Part shown: positions 8,879 through 17,609 of the stretch, piece by piece | Numbering within the stretch: position 1 is the stretch's first letter | Layout of the letters: the number at the start of each line of letters is the position of its first letter | Assembly: GCF_015694525.1 (NCBI RefSeq) | Contig: NZ_JADQDM010000016.1 | Location: forward strand, 52,830-116,829 | Reading direction: 5' to 3' | DNA length: 64,000 nt | Source of the DNA: Hymenobacter ruricola | GTDB taxonomy: Bacteria > Bacteroidota > Bacteroidia > Cytophagales > Hymenobacteraceae | The notes under the pieces: model-generated | What the model was told of the DNA's origin: nothing | What the model saw: only the letters and a program-made list of their open reading frames with translations | Databases searched by the model: none | Position numbers and translations under genes: made by a program

Positions 8879-9124
8879 ATGTCCACCATCACGCTAACCC
8901 TCGACGACGAGTTTATCGCTCAGGCCGAAGCGTATGCTCAACGTATGGGCACCGACTTAGCTACCCTGTTCACTACGACCATGCGGCCACTTATTGCCCA
9001 GCCCCCACGGCGCCGGCGGCCCATCTCCCCAGCGGTAGCAGCCCTGGCCGGCAGCCTGTCAGTGCCACCGGATTTTGACTACAAAACGGCCTTGGGCGAT
9101 GCGCTGCTGGAAAAGTATTTATGA
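8879..9124 (+). CDS. antitoxin of a type II toxin-antitoxin pair
   Basis: An 81-residue protein opening with STITLTLDDEFIAQAEAYAQ, the ribbon-helix-helix-like N-terminus seen in antitoxins paired with PIN toxins (DUF6364-like). The C-terminal part (after PPRRRRP) is flexible and would wrap the toxin. Its stop overlaps the toxin start by 4 bases (ATGA), the usual coupled layout. It probably represses its own promoter together with the toxin; no operator could be identified with confidence. Confidence 0.78.
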   Translation: MSTITLTLDDEFIAQAEAYAQRMGTDLATLFTTTMRPLIAQPPRRRRPISPAVAALAGSLSVPPDFDYKTALGDALLEKYL

Positions 9125-9558
9125 GACATTATTTGCTTGACACGAATGTTCTCATTGATTACTTAATTAACCGCGAGCCCTTTGGAAGGGATGCCGTTGA
9201 GTTGATGGAGGCAGGAGTTAGTGGGGAGGCTCGCTTTTATGTGGCTAGTCTTTCCTTTGCCAATATTGAGTACGTTACTCGCAGGCTGACGACCGCCGCG
9301 CACGCCCGCCTGTTGCTGGACCGCTTGATGCCGATGGTAGAAATTCTCTCCCTAAATGCGGCCATCATTCGACAGACGCTCGACAGCAATTTTACTGATT
9401 TCGAGGATGGAATTCAATACTTCACGGCCCTCACCGAGCCCGCCATTGCGGCCATCATCACCCGCGACCCCAAGGGATTTCGCCGAAGCGCATTGCCTGT
9501 ACTCTCGGTGGCTGACGCGCTGATTGAATTGGATAACGCCTCCGGACCAGAGCGGTAA
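9121..9558 (+). CDS. PIN-domain ribonuclease toxin (VapC-like)
   Basis: A 145-residue PIN-domain protein. The N-terminal LLDTNVLIDYLINREPF supplies the first acidic residue of the Mg2+-dependent RNase site. A later Glu/Asp cluster is seen in ADFANIEY-type and FTDFEDGIQYFTAL segments, the latter matching the conserved D-x-E-D-x-x-Q/A motif. Length and coupling to the antitoxin fit VapC-like toxins that cleave tRNA or other RNA. The gene is less GC-rich than its neighbours, as is common for mobile TA modules. No disabling mutation is visible. Confidence 0.85.
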   Translation: MRHYLLDTNVLIDYLINREPFGRDAVELMEAGVSGEARFYVASLSFANIEYVTRRLTTAAHARLLLDRLMPMVEILSLNAAIIRQTLDSNFTDFEDGIQYFTALTEPAIAAIITRDPKGFRRSALPVLSVADALIELDNASGPER

Positions 9559-9576
9559 ATTTATTAAACTGCACTT

Positions 9577-11658
9577 TTGCTGACTACTCAATATTCTTCT
9601 TGGTTTATCCTGCTGTGCCTGGCCGTGGGGGCCGGCTACGCCGCTCTGCAGTACTCGGCCAAGGCCCCGTGGAGCCGGCAGCTGAACTACGCGCTGGCGG
9701 CCCTGCGCTTCGCCGTCGTCAGCTTTTTGTGCTACCTGCTGCTGGCGCCGTTCATCAAAACCACCACCGCGCGCACCGAGGCGCCCACCGTGGTGCTGGC
9801 CGTGGATAACTCGCAGTCCGTCGAGCTCTTCACGCCCAAAGACGTGCTGAGCCAGGCCACGGCCGGCCTCGGTAAGCTGGCCGAAACCTTGCGCGGCCGG
9901 GGCTTCGCCGTCGAAACCCGCACCCTGACGGCCATGCCCGGCCGCCCGGCCCGGCTCGATTCGCTGCGCTTCTCGGCCGCCACCACCGACCTCGACCAGC
10001 TCCTCAGCGGCACCCGTGCGGCCTACGACGGCCGCAACCTGGCCGGCGTGGTGCTCGTGTCCGATGGCCTCGTGAACCAGGGACGCAGCCCCGCTTATTC
10101 AGAGTATAGCTTCCCGATTTATGGCGTGGCGGTGGGCGACACCGTGCCCAAAAAGGACCTGCGCCTTACGGGCCTCACGTACAACCGGGTGGCGTTCAGT
10201 GGCAATAAATTTCCCATCGAAGCTGAAATTGGGTTTGAGGGCTACACCGGCGGCACCGCCACCGTGGAACTGCGCGACGGCAACAAGGTGCTGGACACCC
10301 GCCGCGTGGCCCTGCCCGCCGAGCGCCGCCGGGTGCGCGCCAGCTTCCAAATCACGGCGCCCGCGCCGGGCAAGCGCCGCTACGACGTGCGCGTGGTGCC
10401 CCAGCCCGGCGAGTTCACGGAGCTGAACAACCAGCGCACGGCCTTTATTGAAGTCGTGAAGGGCAAGCTGCGCGTGCTGCTGGCCGGCGCCGCCCCGCAC
10501 CCGGACCTGAAGGCCCTGCGCGCCGCCATTCTGGCCAACGACAACTTTGATTTGACCATTGCGCTGCCCGGCGTGGCCCCGCTCCGGGCCGATGCCGACT
10601 TCGACGTGGCCATTCTGCACCAATTGCCGGCCAAGGAGGGGCTGGGCAACGAGATTCTGGCCCAGGTGAAGGCCCGCAAAACACCGGCCTTCTACATCCT
10701 GGGGGCGCAGTCGGACCTGGCGGCCTACAACCAGCTCGGGGCCGGGCTCACCATTCAGCCGCGCGGCGCGCAGACGGATGACGTGACGCCGGTGCCCAAC
10801 CCCGGCTTCGCCCGCTTCGCCACCGACGAGGAGGCGGCCCGTCGCTTTGCGCAGTACCCGCCCGCGCCGGTGCCCTTCGGCGACTACCGCCTCGGGGCCG
10901 GGGCCGAGGCCGCGCTCTGGCAGCAGGTGGGCCGGGTGGCCACCCAGAAACCGCTGCTGGTATTCGGCGGCCCGCAGGACCGCCGCCAAGCCACCCTGCT
11001 CACCGACGGCAGCTGGCAGTGGCGCCTGCAGGAAGCCGTGGAGCACGACGACCGCCCCGAAGCCTACGACCGCCTTGTCATTCGCACGCTCCAGCTCCTC
11101 ACCCAAAACGCCAACAAAAAGCGCCTCGACGTGTACCCCACGCAGGACGCCTTCGGCACCCAGGACGACGTGACGCTGGGCGCCGAAACCTACAACGCCG
11201 TGTTCGAGCGCCTCTACAACCAGAAAATCGACCTCACCCTGACCGACGCCAAGCAGCAGACCCGGCGCTTCAGCTTTGCCAATGCCGAGGACGGCGCACC
11301 GCTGCACCTGGGCCCGCTGCCGGCCGGCCTCTACCGCTACCAGGCGCGCGCCACGCTGGGCGGCCAACCCCAGCAGGACGCCGGCGAGCTGCTAGTGCAG
11401 TCGCAGCCCCTGGAAGCGCTGGAATCGAAGGCCGACCACAACCTGCTGGCCCAACTGGCGCGCCGTAGCGGCTCGCGGCTCTACTACCCGGCGCAGTTCG
11501 ACAAGCTGGCGCAGGACATTCTCAAGGCCAACTACAAGCCCGTGATTACGACCGAGGAAGATTTGAAAGATTTGATAAATCTGAAGTGGCTTTTCTTCGT
11601 GATTCTGGCTTTTCTGACGGTGGAGTGGGCCGCGCGCAAGTACTCGGGCAGTGTGTAG
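9577..11658 (+). CDS. vWA-domain membrane protein
   Basis: A 693-residue protein with two N-terminal helices (about 9-27 and 43-61), a von Willebrand A-like domain with the metal-binding DxSxS motif (VVLAVDNSQSVEL, near residue 76) and a later VVLVSDGLVNQG strand, and a large extracytoplasmic region. One C-terminal helix (LKWLFFVILAFLTVEWAA) closes the protein. This resembles Bacteroidota BatA/BatB-like or uncharacterised vWA membrane proteins. The start is TTG at 9577, just before the first helix; no ATG is available nearby. The role is unknown; vWA domains mediate metal-dependent protein contacts. Confidence 0.78.
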   Translation: MLTTQYSSWFILLCLAVGAGYAALQYSAKAPWSRQLNYALAALRFAVVSFLCYLLLAPFIKTTTARTEAPTVVLAVDNSQSVELFTPKDVLSQATAGLGKLAETLRGRGFAVETRTLTAMPGRPARLDSLRFSAATTDLDQLLSGTRAAYDGRNLAGVVLVSDGLVNQGRSPAYSEYSFPIYGVAVGDTVPKKDLRLTGLTYNRVAFSGNKFPIEAEIGFEGYTGGTATVELRDGNKVLDTRRVALPAERRRVRASFQITAPAPGKRRYDVRVVPQPGEFTELNNQRTAFIEVVKGKLRVLLAGAAPHPDLKALRAAILANDNFDLTIALPGVAPLRADADFDVAILHQLPAKEGLGNEILAQVKARKTPAFYILGAQSDLAAYNQLGAGLTIQPRGAQTDDVTPVPNPGFARFATDEEAARRFAQYPPAPVPFGDYRLGAGAEAALWQQVGRVATQKPLLVFGGPQDRRQATLLTDGSWQWRLQEAVEHDDRPEAYDRLVIRTLQLLTQNANKKRLDVYPTQDAFGTQDDVTLGAETYNAVFERLYNQKIDLTLTDAKQQTRRFSFANAEDGAPLHLGPLPAGLYRYQARATLGGQPQQDAGELLVQSQPLEALESKADHNLLAQLARRSGSRLYYPAQFDKLAQDILKANYKPVITTEEDLKDLINLKWLFFVILAFLTVEWAARKYSGSV

Positions 11659-11681
11659 GGCTGGAATTGCCCAAAAAGAAA

Positions 11682-11780
11682 CGTCATGCCGGGCGCAGCC
11701 GAGGCATCTCGCTCGCTTCGTTGCAAATAGTCTTGATTTACTGCCCCACGCGAGAAGCCTCGGCTGCGCTCGGTATGACG
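11682..11780. repeat. intergenic inverted repeat, family A variant
   Basis: Arms CGTCATGCCGGGCGCAGCCG and a matching right arm ending GGTATGACG, with the GAGGCATCTCGC / GCGAGAAGCCTC core seen in family A. It lies between two genes on the same strand. Confidence 0.85.
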
Positions 11781-11836
11781 GGCTTTAAAGTAGAAATTCA
11801 CCCGCTACGTCCTCCCTCCTACTTTACCGAACCGAC

Positions 11837-12514
11837 ATGAAAATACGAGCCATAATTACCGGCGCGACCGGCATGGTGGGCGAGGGCGTCCTCCTCGAAT
11901 GCCTGCAAAACCCCACCGTGGAGCGCGTGCTGGTGCTCACGCGCAAGCCCACCGGCCGCACCCACGCCAAAATGACCGAGCTGCTGGTGCCCGACCTGGC
12001 CAACCTGAGCGCTGTGGAAACCCAGCTCACGGGCTACAACGCCTGTTTTTTCTGCGCGGGCATTTCCTCGGTGGGCGTTTCAAAGGAAGAATACGAGCGC
12101 ATCACCCACGACCTGACGCTGGCCGTGGGCGAAACCCTGGCCCGCCTCAATCCGGACCTGACGTTCATCTACGTGTCGGGCGCAGGCACCGACGGCAGCG
12201 AAAAATCCGGCCAGCACTGGGCCCGCGTGAAGGGCCGCACCGAAAACGAGCTGCTGGCCCTGCCCTTTGGCGCCGCCTATATGTTCCGGCCGGGCTTCAT
12301 GAAGGCCACGGCGGGCCAGCGCAATATTCTGAAGTGGTACCCGGCCATTGCCTGGCTCTACCCGGTGGCCCGGCGGCTGGCGCCGGCCTTCGTGAGCACC
12401 ATGCAGGAAGTGAGCCGGGCCATGATAAACGCGGCCGATTTTGGCTATTCGAAGCCCGTGCTGGAAGTGCGCGACATCGTGGCGCTGGCCCACAGCAAAG
12501 CCGCCCCAAAGTAG
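11837..12514 (+). CDS. NAD(P)-binding Rossmann-fold protein (atypical SDR)
   Basis: A 225-residue protein with the N-terminal nucleotide-binding motif IITGATGMVGEGVLLECL. The middle segment CFFCAGISSVGVSKEEYERI and the TFIYVSGAGTDGSE segment are typical of the NAD(P)H-binding epimerase-like family annotated as nucleoside-diphosphate-sugar epimerases in Bacteroidota. The classical YxxxK pair is not obvious, so catalysis is uncertain. The TAG stop (12512-12514) lies inside the left arm of the following inverted repeat. The ATG at 11837 is immediately ahead of the first strand. Confidence 0.8.
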   Translation: MKIRAIITGATGMVGEGVLLECLQNPTVERVLVLTRKPTGRTHAKMTELLVPDLANLSAVETQLTGYNACFFCAGISSVGVSKEEYERITHDLTLAVGETLARLNPDLTFIYVSGAGTDGSEKSGQHWARVKGRTENELLALPFGAAYMFRPGFMKATAGQRNILKWYPAIAWLYPVARRLAPAFVSTMQEVSRAMINAADFGYSKPVLEVRDIVALAHSKAAPK

Positions 12515-12606
12515 CGCGGACTTTGTAGTCCGTGTCCCCGCGCTATTAGCGCTACTAACTTCGTTCGGGTATCCGCCGGGAACGCGGACTACAAAGTCCG
12601 CGCTAC
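12511..12606. repeat. intergenic inverted repeat, family B, copy 2
   Basis: Arms GTAGCGCGGACTTTGTAGTC and its complement ending GTCCGCGCTAC. The first four bases, GTAG, contain the stop codon of the preceding gene. Confidence 0.9.
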
Positions 12607-12627
12607 TGCGCTTGCCCATCCCTTTTT

Positions 12628-13758
12628 ATGCGTTCATCCCTAAAGAAATTCCTCGTGACCACCGGCGGCATTCTCGGCACCCTGCTTGTGGCGGTGGTGG
12701 CCTTCACCAACCTCAGCCCGCAGCTGGGCGGCACGCCCACGCGGCCGGAAAAGGAGGCGTTTGCAAAATCGGGCCACTACAAGGACGGCGAATTTGTGAA
12801 CCTGATTCCCACGCGGGAGATGACCGGCGGCAGCACGGCCTCGGTGATGTGGAAGTTCCTGTTTCACAAGTCGCCTCAGGCCGCGCCGCCCGGCCCGCTG
12901 CCCACCCGGCCGCTCGACTCGCTGGCCATCCTCCGCAAAACGCCGGAGCTGGTGCGCGTAACGTGGTTCGGCCATTCGGCCAGCCTGCTCGAAATCGCGG
13001 GCCAGAACATCCTGCTCGACCCCATGCTGAGCGTGGAGATGGGCCCGGTGAGCTGGGCCACCCCCAACCGCTACAACCGCGAGCTGGCCATCACGCCCGA
13101 AAAGCTGCCCTACATCGCGGCCGTCCTGATTTCGCACGACCACTACGACCACCTCGACTACCAGACCATCAAGAAAATAAAGGACAAGGTGGGGCAGTTT
13201 TACGTGCCGCTGGGCATAGCCGCCCACCTACGGGCCTGGGGCGTGCCGCGCGAACGCATCACCGAAATGAACTGGGGCGACCAGGCCACCCTGCCCGGCC
13301 TGCTGTTGCACTGCACCCCTAGCCGCCACTTTTCGGGCCGCGGCCTCACCAACCGCAACTCCACCCTGTGGTGCTCTTGGGTGGTGCAGGCGCCCACCAA
13401 GCGCGTGTTCTATACCGGCGACGGTGGCTACGGGCCGCATTTTGCGGCCATCGGCCAGCAGTACGGCCCCTTCGATTTGGCTATTGTGGAGTGCGGGCAG
13501 TACAACGACAGCTGGGCCGAAATCCACATGAAGCCCGAGCAGAGCGTGCAGGCCGCCCGCGACGTGCGCGCCGCCGTGATGCTGCCCGTGCACTGGGGCG
13601 CCTTCACCGAGTCGCTCCACGCCTGGAACGAGCCCGTGACCCGCGCCACCGCCGAGGCCGCGCGCCTGGGCCAGGTGATGACCACGCCGCACCTGGGCGA
13701 ACCCGTAACTTTGGGCGATGCACTGCCAAATTCGCGCTGGTGGGAAGGTCAGTTGTAG
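12628..13758 (+). CDS. membrane-anchored MBL-fold metallo-hydrolase
   Basis: A 376-residue protein with an N-terminal membrane anchor (residues 8-28) and a metallo-beta-lactamase fold of the NAPE-PLD / UlaG-like type. VTWFGHSASLLEI leads into LISHDHYDHLDYQTI, which carries the HxHxDH metal ligands, followed by CTPSRHFSGRG, FYTGDGGYG and LPVHWGAFTES, which supply further ligands. Relatives hydrolyse phosphodiesters or lactones; the substrate here is unknown. A second, unanchored paralogue lies at 57853-58866. The TAG stop sits inside a family B repeat. Confidence 0.88.
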   Translation: MRSSLKKFLVTTGGILGTLLVAVVAFTNLSPQLGGTPTRPEKEAFAKSGHYKDGEFVNLIPTREMTGGSTASVMWKFLFHKSPQAAPPGPLPTRPLDSLAILRKTPELVRVTWFGHSASLLEIAGQNILLDPMLSVEMGPVSWATPNRYNRELAITPEKLPYIAAVLISHDHYDHLDYQTIKKIKDKVGQFYVPLGIAAHLRAWGVPRERITEMNWGDQATLPGLLLHCTPSRHFSGRGLTNRNSTLWCSWVVQAPTKRVFYTGDGGYGPHFAAIGQQYGPFDLAIVECGQYNDSWAEIHMKPEQSVQAARDVRAAVMLPVHWGAFTESLHAWNEPVTRATAEAARLGQVMTTPHLGEPVTLGDALPNSRWWEGQL

Positions 13759-13838
13759 CGTGGACTCTGCGGCGAGTCCGCGCATGAACCCGTTTACCTC
13801 CTGCCATGCGCGGCCCCACCGCAGAGTCCACGCTACAA
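13753..13838. repeat. intergenic inverted repeat, family B, copy 3 (diverged)
   Basis: Arms TTGTAGCGTGGACTCTGCGG and CCGCAGAGTCCACGCTACAA, around a second inner pair with CGCATG / CATGCG. The left arm holds the TAG stop of the MBL gene (13756-13758), and the right arm ends 6 bases before the next ATG. Confidence 0.88.
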
Positions 13839-13844
13839 GCTGTC

Positions 13845-14501
13845 ATGCGCTACCTCCTCGTCAACAAGCCCTACGAAGTCCTCACCCAGTTCACCGACGA
13901 GCACGGCCGCGCCACGCTCAAGGACTTGGTGCCCGTGCCCGGCGTGTACCCCGTGGGCCGGCTCGATTTCGACAGCGAAGGCCTGCTCCTGCTCACCGAC
14001 GACAAAGCCCTGCAGCACCGCCTGAGCGACCCCAAATTCAAGGTTCCGAAAACCTACTGGGCGCAGGTGGAAGGCCAGGTTTCGGAAGAAGCGCTGGAAA
14101 AGCTGCGGCGCGGCGTTAAGATTAAAGAAGGCCTAACTGCCCCCGCGCAAGCCCAAGTGATGCCCGAACCGGCCGGGCTGTGGGAGCGCAGCACGCCCAT
14201 CCGCTTCCGGGCCAGCATCCCGACCAGCTGGCTGGCCATCACCATTTCGCAGGGCATGAACCGGCAGGTGCGCAAGATGTGCGCCGCCGCGGGCCTGCCC
14301 TGCCTGCGCCTCGTCCGCGCCCGCATCGACGAGCTGGCGCTGGGCGAGCTGGCCCCCGGCCAGTGGCGCGAGCTGGCCCCCGAAGAGTCCCGCAAGCTGA
14401 AAGCCAAGTTCTCGCTGACGAAGAACCCGGCCCACCGCAAGGTGCCGGTGAAAAGCGAAAAAGCGCCGCAACCGGCGCCGCGCCGCCCGCTGAAATCCTA
14501 G
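13845..14501 (+). CDS. RluE/RsuA-family pseudouridine synthase
   Basis: A 218-residue enzyme that isomerises uridine to pseudouridine in rRNA. The catalytic loop GRLDFDSEGLLLLTDD (Asp near residue 42) is intact, and the KTYWAQVEG and ISQGMNRQVRKMCAAAGLP segments are typical of the RluE/RsuA group. There is no N-terminal S4 domain, as in RluE. The Lys/Pro-rich tail of about 30 residues is an extension. The ATG at 13845 gives the standard MRYLLVNKPYEVL start; the upstream in-frame ATG lies in the repeat. Confidence 0.92.
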   Translation: MRYLLVNKPYEVLTQFTDEHGRATLKDLVPVPGVYPVGRLDFDSEGLLLLTDDKALQHRLSDPKFKVPKTYWAQVEGQVSEEALEKLRRGVKIKEGLTAPAQAQVMPEPAGLWERSTPIRFRASIPTSWLAITISQGMNRQVRKMCAAAGLPCLRLVRARIDELALGELAPGQWRELAPEESRKLKAKFSLTKNPAHRKVPVKSEKAPQPAPRRPLKS

Positions 14502-14534
14502 GCGGAAGCTCCTTTCCACGTTTGAGCATTACGC

Positions 14535-14590
14535 ATTGCGACAAAAAGCTGTGCGACATTTTAAATTGTCGCACGGCTTTTTGTCGCAAT
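14535..14590. repeat. 56-bp palindrome, possible terminator
   Basis: Almost perfect palindrome, from ATTGCGACAAAAAGC to GCTTTTTGTCGCAAT, centred on TTTAAA. It follows the pseudouridine synthase gene and could form a strong hairpin, but the T-run lies within the stem, so it may be a repeat element rather than a plain terminator. Confidence 0.6.
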
Positions 14591-14640
14591 GGTATCCTTT
14601 CTAATTTATTCAATTCCGTACACTGGCCAATCATTCTGAC

Positions 14641-15645
14641 TTGAAGAGACGCTCCCGCCTCCGCCGGCTTCTGCTGCTCTCATTCCTCGGCTTCGCCGCC
14701 ATGAACGCCGTGGCCTTTTTTCACGCCTGGCGCTTCACGCACTTTGCCAACGAGCCCGGCCTGCACTCGCCCAACCCCGAGCAGCTCAGCCCCGGCCAGA
14801 AGCTGTGGCTGCTGCTCACCGGCATCCGCAACCCCAAGCCGCAGAACGGCCCCCGGCCCGGCTTTCCAATCGAAACCGTGACCATCGCCAGCCCCAACGG
14901 CCCACTCGAAGCCTGGTTTGCGCGGCCCGACAGCGGCCGGGCCCGTGGCACGGTGGCCCTGTTTCACGGCTACACCAGCAGCAAGTCGCACCTCGCCCAC
15001 GAAGCCGGCACCTTCCGCCGCCTGGGCTACAACGTGCTGCTGGTGGACCAGGCCGGCAACGGCAACTCGGCCGGCTTCCGCACCACCGTGGGCTACCGCG
15101 AGGCCGACGACGTGGCCGCCGCCTTCCGTTGGCTACAGAACGATTCGTCAGGCTCCCCCTCTCCACCGGAGAGGGGGCCGGGGGGTGAGACGGCCCGGTC
15201 GAACGCTAAAATCATTCTCTACGGCGTGAGCATGGGCGCCGTGGCCATCCTGCGGGCCGAGGCGGAACTGGGCGTGCGCCCCGCGGCCAACATCCTCGAA
15301 TGCCCCTACGGCAACATGCGCCAAACGGCCTACAACCGCTTCGCCTCCATGCACGTCCCGGGTTTCCCGATGGCCGACTTGCTGGTGTTCTGGGGCGGCG
15401 TGCAAAACGGGTTCTGGGCCTTCGGCCTCAACGCCGAACGCTACGCCACCCAAATCCACACGCCCACCCTCCTGCTCTGGGGCACCGCCGACCCGCGCGT
15501 GACCCGCGCCGAAACCGACGCCATTTTCGCCCACCTGGCCGGCCCCAAAGCCCGGCACGACTTCCCCGGCGTGGGCCACGAGCCGTACTGGAAGCGCTAC
15601 GCGGCCGAGTGGGAACAGCAAATTCGGGGGTTTCTGGGGCGCTAG
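14641..15645 (+). CDS. membrane-anchored alpha/beta hydrolase
   Basis: A 334-residue protein with an N-terminal basic segment and hydrophobic anchor (residues 9-28), followed by an alpha/beta-hydrolase fold. The oxyanion-region segment GTVALFHGYTSSKS, the nucleophile elbow LYGVSMGAVA (GxSxG), a late Asp in LLLWGTADPRV, and the His in FPGVGHEPYW form the expected triad. It starts with TTG at 14641; an ATG at 14701 would remove most of the anchor. Residues about 171-190 come from an in-frame palindromic repeat (15155-15190) that lengthens the loop before the nucleophile strand. The substrate is unknown. Confidence 0.85.
   Translation: MKRRSRLRRLLLLSFLGFAAMNAVAFFHAWRFTHFANEPGLHSPNPEQLSPGQKLWLLLTGIRNPKPQNGPRPGFPIETVTIASPNGPLEAWFARPDSGRARGTVALFHGYTSSKSHLAHEAGTFRRLGYNVLLVDQAGNGNSAGFRTTVGYREADDVAAAFRWLQNDSSGSPSPPERGPGGETARSNAKIILYGVSMGAVAILRAEAELGVRPAANILECPYGNMRQTAYNRFASMHVPGFPMADLLVFWGGVQNGFWAFGLNAERYATQIHTPTLLLWGTADPRVTRAETDAIFAHLAGPKARHDFPGVGHEPYWKRYAAEWEQQIRGFLGR
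15155..15190. repeat. palindromic repeat inserted in a coding region
   Basis: Perfect 10-bp stem CCCCCTCTCC-acc-GGAGAGGGGG followed by CCGGGGGGTGAGA. This resembles a short repeat I recall as frequent between genes in Bacteroidota and cyanobacteria. Here it is in frame in the hydrolase gene and encodes a Ser/Pro/Gly-rich loop. Confidence 0.8.
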
Positions 15646-15661
15646 CGCAGCTGGGGTGGCT

Positions 15662-17458
15662 TTACACCGGCACCGTGAGGGCTACGCTGAAGCCTTGACC
15701 CGGCACGGCCCCCGCGGCTAGGGTGCCGCGCAGGGCCTGGGCCCGCTGGCGCATGCTGCGCAGGCCCAAGCCGCTGCGGCCCGTTGGCAGCGGGGAAGTG
15801 CCGTTGTCGCGCACGGCCAGCTTTAGCTCGCCGGCTTCGCGCGTGAGGGTCACCCACAGGTCGGTGGCACCGCGGGCGTGGCGCACGGCATTGGTCACGG
15901 CTTCTTTGAACACCAGGTAGAGGTGCTGGCGCAGCTCCGGGGCCAGGGGGTGGTGGTCGTCGAGGCCCGTCACGGCCAGGTGGGTGTTCAGGCCGGCGGG
16001 GGCCGCGGCCTGGTCGAGGTGCTCGCGCATGCGGTCGAGCAGCGCCCCGGAGTTGTCGGCCTGCGCATCAATGCCCCACACGATGTCGCGCATGATGCCG
16101 GCCGCGTTGCGGGCATTGCCGAGCAAGCGGTCGAGGGCCGGGTTGTCGCCGGGCGCGGCTTGGCGCAGCAGGTCGGCCTGCATGCTCACGCGGGCCAGCA
16201 GCGTGCCCACTTCGTCGTGCAGGTCGGCCGCGATGCGGGTGCGCAGCCGCTCCTCGCGCAGCGCCCGCGCCCGGCGGCGGCGCTGGCTCAGGTAGAGCAG
16301 CCCCCCGCCGGCCAGCAGTGCGGCCAGCGTGCCCAGCAGCAGCAGGGTTTGCAGGCGGCTGCGCTGCTGGGCGGCGCGCAGCTCGTGCAGCTGGCTTTGG
16401 TGGGTGAGAGTGCGAATGCGGCTTTCCTTTTGCTCGGTGTCGAACTTCACCTGCAGGGCGGCGATTTCCTCGTTCTTGGCCGTGCTCACCAGGCTGTCGT
16501 GTAAGGCCACGTAGCGCTGCTGCCAGGCATCGGCCTGCCGAAAATCGCCCTGGTGCCGGCTGATGGCGGCCAGGTCCTGGTAGCACTCCGATGCCACTTC
16601 GTGGTTGTCGCTCTGGCGGGCATAGGCCAGGCCCCGGCGGCTGGTGGCCAGCGCCGCGGCCCAGTGCCCTTCGGCCTGCTCCACGCCGCTCAGCACCGAG
16701 TAGGCGATGCCCAGGTAGTGGGTGTTGCCGGCCGCACGGGCCAGCGCGATGGTCCGCTGCGCATATTGCCGCGCGGCGCCCCACTGCCGCTGTTCCGAGG
16801 CCAGCAGCGCGAGGTTGACCAGGCAATTGGTTTGGCCCAGCTCGTGGCCCAGCGAGTCGTAGAGGGCCAGCGCCTGCCGGAGCCGGCGCCCGGCCGGGCT
16901 GTATTGCCGGCGCTGCTGCAGCACGTTGCCCAGGTTGCTGGCAAACAGGGCCACGTCGGCGGCGGCGTGCCGGCCCTGGGCCTCGGCCAGCGCCTGCTCC
17001 AGGTAGTGCTGGGCGGCGGGGTATTCCTTCTGCAGCAGGTGCAGGCTGCCCAGGCCGTTGTAGGCAAATCCGATAATCTGGGCGTTGGCCGGGGGCTGGC
17101 GGGCCAGCTGCAGCGCGGCCAGAAAGTACCGGGTGCCGCCCGGAAAGTCGGACCCGTACATGGCGCAGTTGCCCAGGTCGGTGAGGCATTTGAGCTGGCC
17201 GCGGCGGTAGCGCAGGCGGCGGGCCAGGGCCAGGCCCTGCTGCCCGTAGGCAATGGCCTGCTTGAGGTCGGAAGTGCTCAGCTGCCAGCACAGCTCATCC
17301 AGCAGCAGCACGCGGGTGGTGTCGGCGGGCAGGGCGGCCAGGCGCCGGCGCAGGCTGTTGACGGCGGCCGACGGGGCGGGCTCGGTGGCCGCGGCCCAGG
17401 CCGGAGCGCACAGGGCCAGCCCACAAATGGCCAATGCATAGGTGATTAGCTGCTTCAT
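15662..17458 (-). CDS. TPR-containing sensor histidine kinase (HisKA_3 type)
   Basis: A 598-residue protein. A signal peptide (1-23) is followed by a periplasmic array of tetratricopeptide repeats (about 40-330), a coiled segment, one membrane helix (about 371-390), the dimerisation/phospho-acceptor motif RIAADLHDEVGTLL (His414), and an ATPase domain (VFKEAVTNAVRHA N-box, VRDNGTSPLP and GLGLRSM G-boxes). This is the NarL-partner kinase type common in Bacteroidota. No response regulator lies next to it, so it is an orphan in this window. The ATG at 17458 was chosen for the signal peptide; 69 upstream in-frame codons lack homology. Confidence 0.9.
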   Translation of the reverse strand: MKQLITYALAICGLALCAPAWAAATEPAPSAAVNSLRRRLAALPADTTRVLLLDELCWQLSTSDLKQAIAYGQQGLALARRLRYRRGQLKCLTDLGNCAMYGSDFPGGTRYFLAALQLARQPPANAQIIGFAYNGLGSLHLLQKEYPAAQHYLEQALAEAQGRHAAADVALFASNLGNVLQQRRQYSPAGRRLRQALALYDSLGHELGQTNCLVNLALLASEQRQWGAARQYAQRTIALARAAGNTHYLGIAYSVLSGVEQAEGHWAAALATSRRGLAYARQSDNHEVASECYQDLAAISRHQGDFRQADAWQQRYVALHDSLVSTAKNEEIAALQVKFDTEQKESRIRTLTHQSQLHELRAAQQRSRLQTLLLLGTLAALLAGGGLLYLSQRRRRARALREERLRTRIAADLHDEVGTLLARVSMQADLLRQAAPGDNPALDRLLGNARNAAGIMRDIVWGIDAQADNSGALLDRMREHLDQAAAPAGLNTHLAVTGLDDHHPLAPELRQHLYLVFKEAVTNAVRHARGATDLWVTLTREAGELKLAVRDNGTSPLPTGRSGLGLRSMRQRAQALRGTLAAGAVPGQGFSVALTVPV

Positions 17459-17609
17459 TACGTGCGGCAAGTGCCGCCCCGGCACGCGTGGTGGTTGCCC
17501 AAGCCGGGGGGGCGCTTCTCCAAAGGACGGAACTGCGCTCCCGCTATCCAAAAGGCTAGCTAGGAGCGGCCCCAGCGCGGTGGGCGGGGCTGGACGGCGG
17601 CGCGGCAAC

